Of a DNA stretch of 64,000 bases, positions 17,742-25,782 are shown piece after piece. The first letter of the stretch is position 1. Each line of letters begins with the position of its first letter. The position numbers were made by a program, and so were the translations under genes. The notes beneath the pieces were generated by a model that saw only the letters and a list, made by a program, of their open reading frames with translations, had not been told where the DNA came from and did no database searches. Source of the stretch: Paraburkholderia hiiakae (GTDB lineage Bacteria > Pseudomonadota > Gammaproteobacteria > Burkholderiales > Burkholderiaceae); NCBI RefSeq assembly GCF_904848665.1, contig NZ_CAJHCQ010000003.1:372001-436000 (forward strand), read 5' to 3'.

Positions 17742-19499
17742 ATGCACCAGGGAATCGGCTTCATTCAGGATCTGGCAGTCGTGATGGCGCTCGCGGGCGT
17801 CGTCACTGTGCTGTTTCATCGCCTGAAGCAGCCGGTCGTGCTCGGCTATATCGCGGCGGGCGTGATCATCGGGCCGTACACGCCGCCGTTCCAGCTCATC
17901 CACGACGAGCAGACTATCCAGACCCTGGGCGAGCTCGGCGTGGTGTTCCTGATGTTCTCGCTCGGTCTCGAATTCAGCCTGCGCAAGCTTTTCCAGGTGG
18001 GCGCGACCGCGATCGTCGCGGCGCTCTCGGAAATCGTGCTGATGCTGTGGATAGGCTACGAGATCGGCCGCGCGTTCGGCTGGGCCACGATGGATTCGCT
18101 GTTCCTCGGCGCGATTCTCGCCATTTCCTCGACGACGATCATCGTCAAGGCGCTCTCCGATCTCGGCGTGAAGCGCGAGCCGTTCGCGCAGCTCGTGTTC
18201 GGCATCCTGATCGTCGAGGATATCCTCGGCATTGCCATGCTCGTGCTGCTGGGCGGCATTGCGCAGACGGGCGAGCTCTCGCCGGGCATCGCGCTCATCA
18301 CGCTCGGCAAGCTACTGCTCTTCATGCTGGTCTCGCTGCTCGCGGGCATCCTGATCGTGCCGCGCGTGCTTGGCTACATCGCGCGCGTGGGCAACGACGA
18401 GATGCTGCTCGTCTCGGTGCTGGGTTTTTGCTTCGGCTTTTGCCTGCTCGTCGTGAAGCTCGATTATTCGATCGCGCTCGGCGCGTTCCTGATCGGCGCG
18501 GTCATGGCCGAGTCGCGGCATCTGCATCGCATCGAGCATCTGGTTGCGCCGCTGCGCGACGCATTCTCCGCCATCTTCTTCGTGACGATCGGGCTGATGC
18601 TCAACCCGCTCGTCCTGGTCGATTATGCGTGGCCGATCGCCGTGATCTCGATTGCCGTGGTGCTCGGCAAGCTCGTGTCGTGCGGCCTCGGCACTTTCCT
18701 CGCGGGCCGCGACGGACGCACCGCCATGCGCGTAGGCATGACCGTCTCGCAGATCGGCGAGTTCTCGTTCATCATCGCCTCGCTCGGTCTCACGCTGAAG
18801 GTGACGAGCGGGTTTCTCTATCCGATCGCGGTGACCGTCTCTGCCATCACGACGCTCACGACGCCTTACCTCATCCGCATTGCGGACCCGCTCTCGCAGC
18901 GCCTCGCGCGCGCCATGCCGCCCGCCGTCTCGAACGTGTTCGGCATGTACAGCCAATGGCTGCGCTGCCTCGTACCGCGCTCGGACGGTCCTACGATCTT
19001 TTCGCTCACGAAGCGCATCGTCGTGCAGATTGCCGTGAATCTCGCGCTCGTCTCGGCGATCTTCATCGGCGTTTCATATGGCGCGCGCTACGCGGCGCCG
19101 TTGCTTGCGCACTGGATTGGCGACGAGCGCATCCAGCGCGTCGTGCTCTGGAGCGCCGCGCTCGTGCTCGCGATGCCGTTTCTCGTGGCGGTGTGGCGCA
19201 AGACGCAGTCGCTCGCGCTCCTGCTTGCCGAAGTGAGCGTGCAGCCGGAGAAGGCAGGGCGCTTCACGCGCGCGATCCGTCATGTGATTGCGGAGCTGGT
19301 GCCCGTGGTGTCGATGTTCGGCGTGTTCGTGCTCGTGGCGGCGCTCTCGGGGACGATTCTGCCGCCCACGGGCTTCCTCGTCGGCGTGCTGGTGTGCGCC
19401 GCGGCGCTCACCATGCTGCTGTGGCGCTGGTGCGTGAAGATCCACGCTTCGATGCAGATCGCGTTGCGCGAGACCTTCGACGAGCGGCCGGATGCCTGA
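17742..19499 (+). CDS. CPA2-family cation:proton antiporter
   Basis: A 585-residue multi-spanning inner-membrane protein of the KefB/RosB-like monovalent cation:proton antiporter-2 family. The pattern is clear: LKQPVVLGYIAAGVIIGP, LGELGVVFLMFSLGLEFSL, ISSTTIIVKALSDLG and the paired acidic residues in LIVEDILGIAM. After the Na/H exchanger domain (about 390 residues) there is no RCK/TrkA-N domain. Instead roughly four more hydrophobic segments occur. K+ or Na+ efflux is the likely role; the ion is not determinable from sequence. AAGGAAAG precedes the start. Confidence 0.88.
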   Translation: MHQGIGFIQDLAVVMALAGVVTVLFHRLKQPVVLGYIAAGVIIGPYTPPFQLIHDEQTIQTLGELGVVFLMFSLGLEFSLRKLFQVGATAIVAALSEIVLMLWIGYEIGRAFGWATMDSLFLGAILAISSTTIIVKALSDLGVKREPFAQLVFGILIVEDILGIAMLVLLGGIAQTGELSPGIALITLGKLLLFMLVSLLAGILIVPRVLGYIARVGNDEMLLVSVLGFCFGFCLLVVKLDYSIALGAFLIGAVMAESRHLHRIEHLVAPLRDAFSAIFFVTIGLMLNPLVLVDYAWPIAVISIAVVLGKLVSCGLGTFLAGRDGRTAMRVGMTVSQIGEFSFIIASLGLTLKVTSGFLYPIAVTVSAITTLTTPYLIRIADPLSQRLARAMPPAVSNVFGMYSQWLRCLVPRSDGPTIFSLTKRIVVQIAVNLALVSAIFIGVSYGARYAAPLLAHWIGDERIQRVVLWSAALVLAMPFLVAVWRKTQSLALLLAEVSVQPEKAGRFTRAIRHVIAELVPVVSMFGVFVLVAALSGTILPPTGFLVGVLVCAAALTMLLWRWCVKIHASMQIALRETFDERPDA

Positions 19500-19671
19500 T
19501 CTGGCCAAGCGAGCAAGTCGTTAGCTAGTGGCGCACCTCGCACGCCGGTTCGAACCGCGTCTTGTGTCACGGGATGTGAGCAATTGTGTGCGGGGGTGGC
19601 GGCGACGTGCCGCGCGACGGATAATCAAAGCTTGTTCATTCGTTCGCGCGCCGCGCGCCTGACCCCACGTC

Positions 19672-21033
19672 ATGAGCGATAACAAATCAGACCACCCCGA
19701 GGTCCCTGACGGCGCAAGCCGTCCTGCCGATGCCGGTCCTGCCGGCGCCGCCTCGTCCACTCCTCCCGCCGGCCCTCCCGGCGCTTCTGCCAGTTCTCCC
19801 TCTGCATCGACCACCGCTTCGCCCTCTGGGGAAGCCGCGCAACGCGCTTCGACCGATGCGCCCGAAAGCGCTTCGACCGTGACGCCAGGCGCCGGGCAGG
19901 CGGCAGCGGCTTCTACGTCGGGCGAGCCGATGCCGGCGCCGGCCGGCACCACGCCGAGTATTCCGATCAGCGAAACGGCCGAGGCCGGCAAGTCCGCGCC
20001 TGCGCCGGCCCCGCATACCGAACCGGCGAGCACTAGCGAGACGGCAGCGTCTGCTGCGCCGCAACGTCCTGGTGCTGCGCCTGCCGGCTTTGGCCAGGCG
20101 CCCGACTTCACGGCACATCACCCGCCGCCGCCCGGCGCCATTCCGCCGGAACCGCCGCGTTATCTGCGCGCAAGCGATTCGGCTTGGGCCGTGTTCGGCC
20201 GCATCATCGCGGCGCGTGCGCGGCAAATGTTCGACCGTGCCGGTCAACGGATTACGCAGCGCACGCTGCGCATAGGTGTCTCGGCGCGGATCTTCCACCC
20301 GGAGCCGGGCGCACAAGGGCTGCGCGGCAAGACGCTGCAATACCTTGAGGAATCGATCGCACACTGGGTGATGTCCCGAGGCGTTATCGTGTTCATGATT
20401 CCGACGGTCGGACACGAGGGCATGCTGCATCCGAGCAATATCCGCCTGCGCGATTACGCGAAGCATCTCGACGGCCTGTTGCTCCAGGGCGGCGCCGACG
20501 TCTCGCCGCAGACGTACGCGGAGGTCTCGCCACGCCCCGAATGGCCGGGCGACCGCGTGCGCGACATGTACGAACTCGAACTGCTGCATGAATTCGTCGA
20601 GTCGGGCAAGCCGGTGCTGGGCGTGTGCCGCGGCTGCCAGCTCATCAACGTAGCGTTTGGCGGCACGCTTTATCAGGACATCGCGTCGGACGTTCCGACA
20701 GCCGGCGTGCACGTGAGCGAGCATTACGACCAGCATCGTCACTCGGTCACGTTCCCGGAGGGCTCGACGTTCGCGACCATGTTCCCCGGACGGCGCGAGG
20801 CGATCGTCAACTCGATTCACCATCAGGCCGTGAAGAACCTCGGACGCGACCTGACCGTCGAGGCTGTTTCGGCGGGCGACGGGCTTATCGAGGCGGTGCG
20901 TTACCGGCGCTCGCCGTTCGTCGTGGGCGTGCAATGGCACCCCGAGTTCCACCGCGCTGGAGGCCCCGAAATGCTCGATTGCACGCCGCTGCTCGACACC
21001 TTCTTGCGAACCGCGCGCGAAACGCGCTTTTGA
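19672..21033 (+). CDS. gamma-glutamyl-gamma-aminobutyrate hydrolase-like (class-I amidotransferase, C26)
   Basis: A 453-residue protein. Residues about 200-450 form a class-I glutamine amidotransferase-like hydrolase of peptidase family C26 (PuuD type): QGGADVSP, nucleophile Cys319 in LGVCRGCQLINVAFGG, and His423/Glu425 in VQWHPEFH. The first 150 or so residues are low-complexity Pro/Ala/Ser/Thr without a signal peptide or membrane segment, which is unusual for this family. There is no puuABC gene nearby, so polyamine catabolism is only possible. A terminator follows. Confidence 0.85.
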   Translation: MSDNKSDHPEVPDGASRPADAGPAGAASSTPPAGPPGASASSPSASTTASPSGEAAQRASTDAPESASTVTPGAGQAAAASTSGEPMPAPAGTTPSIPISETAEAGKSAPAPAPHTEPASTSETAASAAPQRPGAAPAGFGQAPDFTAHHPPPPGAIPPEPPRYLRASDSAWAVFGRIIAARARQMFDRAGQRITQRTLRIGVSARIFHPEPGAQGLRGKTLQYLEESIAHWVMSRGVIVFMIPTVGHEGMLHPSNIRLRDYAKHLDGLLLQGGADVSPQTYAEVSPRPEWPGDRVRDMYELELLHEFVESGKPVLGVCRGCQLINVAFGGTLYQDIASDVPTAGVHVSEHYDQHRHSVTFPEGSTFATMFPGRREAIVNSIHHQAVKNLGRDLTVEAVSAGDGLIEAVRYRRSPFVVGVQWHPEFHRAGGPEMLDCTPLLDTFLRTARETRF

Positions 21034-21089
21034 TTGCAAACCGCGGGCAAAACGCAACGCGTCACGGCGACCCGCAGCAACCCCGTTCT

Positions 21090-21118
21090 CGCCGCGCGCA
21101 ACCTGCGCGCGGCGTTTT
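21090..21118 (+). terminator. intrinsic terminator after the C26 hydrolase gene
   Basis: An 11-bp stem CGCCGCGCGCA/TGCGCGCGGCG with a 3-nt loop is followed by TTTT, 57 nt after the stop codon. Confidence 0.75.
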
Positions 21119-21306
21119 CATTTCGGTCTTCTTCCTCGGCGTCCTACGCGCCTTGGGCCTTTTCTGTTCTCGATCGGCACGCTTCCTACGTAAGACTCGT
21201 CCTAATCTTCCTATTCCACTGCTTATCCAAATTTAAACTTCGTTTTTGAGATTTCCCGGCGGCGATAATGAAGGGTTACTGAGAATCCTGAATGGAATAG
21301 GCAGGT

Positions 21307-22074
21307 ATGAAGCACTCAATCACGTTGCGTCGTGTGATGCTCAGCGCCGCAGCACTCATGCTGCTCCAGCAGGGCACGACGGCATGGGCCGGCATGCCGG
21401 CCGACGCGGCGAACGCGGCCGACGTGTCTGGCGCAGCTGGAGAGCGTGTGCCGCTGGCGGGTAGCCGCCCCTCGCTTGGCAGTTTGACGCCGCAGCCGGC
21501 CGCCGCGTTGCCGCCGTCGGGCGATATGACCAACGCGGGCGAGCAAGCCAGCGCCGGCGCCGTGCAAGGTGACGTTGCCACGCTCATGCAACTGATTCAC
21601 GACGCCCAACTCGTCGAACTGCGTACGACCTATAACGCGAGCTATGGCGCGAGTCTCTTCTTCTACCCGCCGGAGATGACGTACTACGTCGTACTGTTTC
21701 AGGACAAGCACTTCTGGCGTGTGATCCGTTCGCAGGACGAAGCACGTTCAGAGGCGATCTATGCAGACTTCGTGCGGCAAACCGAGCAGCTTTCCCAGGT
21801 AGAAATACGCCGTACGGAGCTCGAGGCGCAAAAGAGGTTCATCGAGCGCGTGATCGCAATGTCCGAAGAACGCGCGCGCCGCCTGCAGGCCGATCTCGCC
21901 ATCGCTCGCACCCAGCAGGCGCGAGTCGACGACTACCAGCGTCAGGCGCAGGGCGACGCAGCGGCGCTCAACGCGCAGAAGGCCCAGGCACAGGCGCAAT
22001 TGCGCGAACTGCAGAGGCAAGTGGACGCACTGCAGCGCGCAACGGAGGCAGGACTGCCCGGAGTGCGGCGCTGA
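21307..22074 (+). CDS. DUF2968-type exported coiled-coil protein
   Basis: A 255-residue protein with a Sec signal (MKHSITLRRVMLSAAALMLL, cleavage likely after AWA near residue 28). A Gly/Pro/Ala spacer is followed by a compact domain (LMQLIHDAQLVELRTTYNAS, FFYPPEMTYYVVLFQDKHFW) matching what I recall as DUF2968, and a long C-terminal coiled coil rich in Glu/Gln/Arg (about 150-250). Function is unknown; location should be periplasmic. It is flanked by terminators on both sides, so it is probably a single-gene unit. The upstream 120 bases are unusually AT-rich. Confidence 0.8.
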   Translation: MKHSITLRRVMLSAAALMLLQQGTTAWAGMPADAANAADVSGAAGERVPLAGSRPSLGSLTPQPAAALPPSGDMTNAGEQASAGAVQGDVATLMQLIHDAQLVELRTTYNASYGASLFFYPPEMTYYVVLFQDKHFWRVIRSQDEARSEAIYADFVRQTEQLSQVEIRRTELEAQKRFIERVIAMSEERARRLQADLAIARTQQARVDDYQRQAQGDAAALNAQKAQAQAQLRELQRQVDALQRATEAGLPGVRR

Positions 22075-22128
22075 GCGTTGCGGGGCAGCATTTCGCCCCG
22101 CCGGCGGAGCGCTTCCCCTGCAATCTAC

Positions 22129-22157
22129 AAAAAAGCCCGGCAAATGCCGGGCTTTTT
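22129..22157. terminator. bidirectional terminator
   Basis: AGCCCGGCA/TGCCGGGCT stem with a 2-nt loop flanked by six A and five T. It ends the DUF2968 gene on the plus strand and the hypothetical gene 22188-23339 on the minus strand, supporting both as real transcription units. Confidence 0.9.
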
Positions 22158-22187
22158 CTATGGTGCAACGGCGGGCGGACCCTCGGA

Positions 22188-23339
22188 TTACTTTGCGAAC
22201 CGGTCCGGCACCTCGGTGATGCGACGTTGCGAAACATGATTCACCCATTCCGTACTGTCGACCGGGGCGGCAGGCGAATTCGATACGCGTGCCGGGGCGT
22301 ACGTTTTCGCATAGGAAAGGATGGACGCGTATTCGTCGGCGGGATTCGCGCCGGTTTGCCGTGGCGAATAGCCTTGCGCTTGCGAGTAGGCGCCATGCGC
22401 GCGATGTGACGTCACCGGTCCCGCTTCGCGATATGGCGCAAACGTGCGGATGTCGCGACGCGGTGTCGTACCGCGTTCTGCAACGCGCTGACCGCTACCG
22501 CGCTTGACCGCACGCTCGTTGCCGCGAGCTTCGCGCTGGACCAGTCTCGCAGGCGCTGCGGGCTGCGCACGCGTGCTGAAATCGGATTTCGTGTGTGCTG
22601 TTGCCACGGCCCGCGAAGGCTTGCGAGTATCGACGACTGTCGTTTGGGGTGCCTGCGTGGGCACTGCCACAGAAGCTTGCGCTGGCTTATCCACCGTGCG
22701 AGACAAGACTGCGGCGGGCATAGGCGCCGCGGTGCTGGACCGCTTTATGGTCCCGGTAGTGCCGTGCTCGTGCTGTGCGCGCGCTTCGGCAAGACGCTGC
22801 GAGGTGTCATGACCCGCGCTCGCATTGGAGCGTGGGGAAGCGTTGCCGGTTGCGCCTGGTGAATCGTGTGGTGCATGACTCGCGACGATCCATGCGAGCA
22901 GTGCGGCGCCGCCAATCGCAACCGCGCCGCCTGTGAGCTTGCGTGGCTGGAACGGCGGTATGTGGTTTGGCGCGTGGCCTGGCGAAACCCCAGGTGTGCT
23001 CCGCGCATTGGCAGCGCGCCCGGCTTGCGGATTACCGGCGGTTTCCCGCGCAACGGACCCCACGGAAGCAGGCGGAGCAACAGACGCGGCAACGGGCCTG
23101 GGCGGCTGCGGAGCCTGGCCGTGATCGTTGCCCCAGCCGACCGCCGCACGAAACGCTTCGGCGCTCAGGCAAACCGTGCGCATGACGGCCGCATAGAGCG
23201 CGCGCAGTTCAGTACGCAGGCTGAAATGCGGAGGCGTTAGCGCCCATTCCCGACCAAACGACGCGGGCAAACGGGCAAGCGGGCGAATGTGCGGCAACGC
23301 AAGCGTGCCTTCGACTTGAACGAACGGAAATGTTGACAT
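22188..23339 (-). CDS. hypothetical Pro/Ala-rich single-pass membrane protein
   Basis: A 383-residue protein I do not recognise. Residues 1-75 look folded (LPASFGREWALTPPHFSLRT, ELRALYAAVMRTVCLSAEAF). A Pro/Ala linker leads to one hydrophobic segment near 136-153 (GGAVAIGGAALLAWIVAS), then about 200 residues of Ala/Thr/Arg/Ser-rich, probably disordered sequence, closing with a better-structured tail (DEYASILSYAKTYAP, STEWVNHVSQRRITEVPDRF). Reality is supported by a GAGAG ribosome site upstream and a terminator 31 nt after the stop. One cytosolic and one periplasmic half is inference. Confidence 0.65.
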   Translation of the reverse strand: MSTFPFVQVEGTLALPHIRPLARLPASFGREWALTPPHFSLRTELRALYAAVMRTVCLSAEAFRAAVGWGNDHGQAPQPPRPVAASVAPPASVGSVARETAGNPQAGRAANARSTPGVSPGHAPNHIPPFQPRKLTGGAVAIGGAALLAWIVASHAPHDSPGATGNASPRSNASAGHDTSQRLAEARAQHEHGTTGTIKRSSTAAPMPAAVLSRTVDKPAQASVAVPTQAPQTTVVDTRKPSRAVATAHTKSDFSTRAQPAAPARLVQREARGNERAVKRGSGQRVAERGTTPRRDIRTFAPYREAGPVTSHRAHGAYSQAQGYSPRQTGANPADEYASILSYAKTYAPARVSNSPAAPVDSTEWVNHVSQRRITEVPDRFAK

Positions 23340-23525
23340 CGATCTCTCGCAACCCCGGTTTGGCGACGGCGCCGGGTGGCAATGTCATCGGCGCGCGCGT
23401 GTTGATGGGTCGCCTGCGGCGCATGCAATTAAAGGGATGCCGCTGATGATAGTCGTCACCATTGCGCCGTTCTATCGGAAATGTCTTAAAAGCCGGGGGT
23501 CTTTGCGCTGCGCCAGGAGCGCGTG

Positions 23526-24056
23526 TCACTCGCCGTCGAGCCTGTACACGTAACGCAGTGCCGTGATGTCGATGCCGCCCATGCGATCGGGTTCCGAGCC
23601 CGAATAGGTCCAGCCCTGGCGCTCGTAGAACGCGATCGCGGGCGTGTTGCCGTCGAGCACGTACAGGTAAAGCTGCGTCTCGCCCTGGGCGCGCGCCCAG
23701 TCCTGCGCCGCACGCATGAGCCGCTTACCCACGCCAATGCCCTGATGCGCCGGCAGCGCATGAAGATTGTCGAGCAGCACACCCCAAGGAGAGCCCGGCT
23801 GGCGCTCGACGCACACGAAGCCCACGGCCGCCCCCGACGCAAGCTCGGCGATCAGCACGAGACGCCGGTCGCCGCCTGGCGCCTCCATGCGTGCGCGCCA
23901 GTACGCCGAGCGCTCGGCGTCGACTTCGCGTTCGAGAAACGCGGCGGGCAGCAGCGCACGATAAGTGGCCTGCCAGCTTGCGGCGTGCATGGCGGCGAGC
24001 AAGGGAGCATCGGCAACGGTGGCCGGGCGCAGCGTAAGGGCTGGGATTTGGGTCAT
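23526..24056 (-). CDS. GNAT-family N-acetyltransferase
   Basis: A 176-residue GNAT protein. The fold order is visible: N-terminal LRPATVADAPLLAAMHAASW, the beta4 strand VGFVCVERQPGSPWGVLLDNLHALPAH, the acetyl-CoA P-loop HQGIGVGKRLMRAAQDWARAQ, and the late strand YLYVLDGNTPAIAFYERQGW typical of RimI-like members. The acceptor substrate is unknown. It is monocistronic by context. Confidence 0.9.
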   Translation of the reverse strand: MTQIPALTLRPATVADAPLLAAMHAASWQATYRALLPAAFLEREVDAERSAYWRARMEAPGGDRRLVLIAELASGAAVGFVCVERQPGSPWGVLLDNLHALPAHQGIGVGKRLMRAAQDWARAQGETQLYLYVLDGNTPAIAFYERQGWTYSGSEPDRMGGIDITALRYVYRLDGE

Positions 24057-24401
24057 GCGGATGGAAGACGTGTGGGCGTCCGGATCAAGGCGCGCGTCGG
24101 GGGCCGCGCGCCGAGCCCTGCTGCGAAGTATTGTGCCCCAATCGAGGACACTCGCGGCGGGCGCGCCAGAGTGAAAGCGTGACGAATGACGTTAGTAATA
24201 CATATGAAAGAAATGTTCGATGTTGACGCTTTTTGCTAGCCTCTTTTAAGGAAATGCCCGAATATCTGACTCCCGGCGTGTACCGCACAATAAAACACCC
24301 GCGCGTGCGCGCCCGCGCGACCCTCGCTTTACCGCGGGTGATTGTTTTTCACTGTCCCGCGAGCCGCACTGGCTTCCCGGACAGTCTCTTCAGAGAATGT
24401 C
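24057..24401. other. 345-bp intergenic region upstream of the citrate symporter
   Basis: This divergent gap holds promoters for the acetyltransferase (minus) and symporter (plus). It contains an AT-rich pocket at 24190-24250 with TTGACG at 24223-24228. An inverted repeat CACCCGCG/CGCGGGTG (24296-24303 and 24333-24340) is flanked by AATAAAA and ATTGTTTTT and resembles a terminator or attenuator on either strand. No gene is supported. Confidence 0.5.
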
Positions 24402-25697
24402 ATGTCTACCGCGTCCCACGCATCCCCAAGCGAATCAAAATTCCGGACAGTTTTCCGCGTCGTCAGCGGCAACTTCCTGGAAATGTACGATTTCATGGTC
24501 TATGGCTACTACGCTTCGGCGATCGCCCGGACCTACTTCCCCAGTGACAATGCGTTCGCTTCGCTGATGCTCACGCTGTCGGTGTTCGGCGCGGGCTTCC
24601 TCGTGCGTCCGCTCGGCGCCATCGTCCTCGGCGCGTACATCGACCATCACGGCCGCCGCAAGGGCCTGATGCTCACGCTCGGCCTGATGGCGTTCGGCAC
24701 GCTTGCCGTTGCCGTCGTGCCTGGTTACGCAACCATCGGCATACTCGCACCGGCTCTCGTGCTGCTCGGGCGCTTGTTGCAGGGCTTCTCGGCGGGCGTG
24801 GAACTGGGCGGCGTCTCGGTTTATCTCTCCGAGATCGCGACCAAGGGCAACAAGGGCTTCTACGTTTCGTGGCAGTCGGGTAGCCAGCAGGTCGCCGTGG
24901 TGTTCGCCGCGCTGCTGGGCGTGCTGCTGCATCGTCTGCTGCCCGTCGAGCAAATGACGAACTGGGGCTGGCGCGTGCCGTTCCTCATCGGCTGCCTGAT
25001 CGTGCCGTTCCTGTTCATCATTCGCCGCTCGCTCCAGGAAACGGAGGAGTTCGCCAGGAAGAAGCATCGTCCGTCGATGGGCGAAATCATGGCGTCGATG
25101 GTGCAGAACTGGGGTGTCGTGGTCGCCGGTATGGGCATGGTCATCATGACCACCGTGTCGTTCTACCTCATCACTGCCTACACGCCGACTTTCGGTAAGG
25201 AAGTGCTCAGGTTGAACGAGTTCGATACGCTGCTCGTCACGGTCTGCATCGGCTTGTCGAATCTGTTCTGGCTGCCGGTTTCCGGCGCGGTTTCGGACCG
25301 TGTCGGCCGCCGCCCGATGCTGATCACCTTCACCGTGCTGACGATCCTCACCGCGTATCCGACGGTGCAGTGGCTCGTGGCTGAACCGTCGTTCGGCCGC
25401 CTGCTCACGGTCGAACTGTGGCTGTCGTTCCTCTACGCGTGCTACAACGGCGCGATGGTCGTGGCGCTCACGGAAGTCATGCCCGCCGACGTGCGCACTG
25501 CCGGTTTCTCGCTCGCCTACAGCCTCGCGACGACGGTTGGCGGCTTCACACCGGCGATCGCGACGTACCTCATCCACGTGAGCGGCAACAAAGCTGCGCC
25601 GGGGGCGTTGATGGGCGTGGCGGCCGTGTGCGGCCTCATCGCGACGCTCGTGCTCTATCGCACGCCGGAAGCGCGTAATCAGTACAAGGCGGCTTGA
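24402..25697 (+). CDS. citA: MFS citrate:proton symporter (metabolite:H+ symporter family)
   Basis: A 431-residue, twelve-helix transporter of the metabolite:H+ symporter branch of the major facilitator superfamily. It starts MSTASHASP with the family hallmark [21 protein letters not shown]. The inter-helix motifs are [12 protein letters not shown] and [12 protein letters not shown], with [20 protein letters not shown]. It is most like CitA/TcuC citrate or tricarballylate transporters. The ATG at 24402 is preferred over upstream in-frame starts because AGAG lies just upstream and the N-terminus fits the family. No citrate lyase or tcuAB gene is adjacent, so citrate is inferred. Confidence 0.88.
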   Translation: MSTASHASPSESKFRTVFRVVSGNFLEMYDFMVYGYYASAIARTYFPSDNAFASLMLTLSVFGAGFLVRPLGAIVLGAYIDHHGRRKGLMLTLGLMAFGTLAVAVVPGYATIGILAPALVLLGRLLQGFSAGVELGGVSVYLSEIATKGNKGFYVSWQSGSQQVAVVFAALLGVLLHRLLPVEQMTNWGWRVPFLIGCLIVPFLFIIRRSLQETEEFARKKHRPSMGEIMASMVQNWGVVVAGMGMVIMTTVSFYLITAYTPTFGKEVLRLNEFDTLLVTVCIGLSNLFWLPVSGAVSDRVGRRPMLITFTVLTILTAYPTVQWLVAEPSFGRLLTVELWLSFLYACYNGAMVVALTEVMPADVRTAGFSLAYSLATTVGGFTPAIATYLIHVSGNKAAPGALMGVAAVCGLIATLVLYRTPEARNQYKAA

Positions 25698-25731
25698 TCG
25701 GGCGAAGCTGTCATCTCGCTACGAAAGCAAT

Positions 25732-25763
25732 AAAAACGGGGCGCTCAGGCGCCCCGTTTTTTT
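25732..25763. terminator. bidirectional terminator
   Basis: ACGGGGCGC/GCGCCCCGT stem with loop TCAG, flanked by five A and seven T. It lies between the converging symporter and TPR/glycosyltransferase-like genes. Confidence 0.93.
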
Positions 25764-25782
25764 GTGTCGCTTATTGTGCCGC

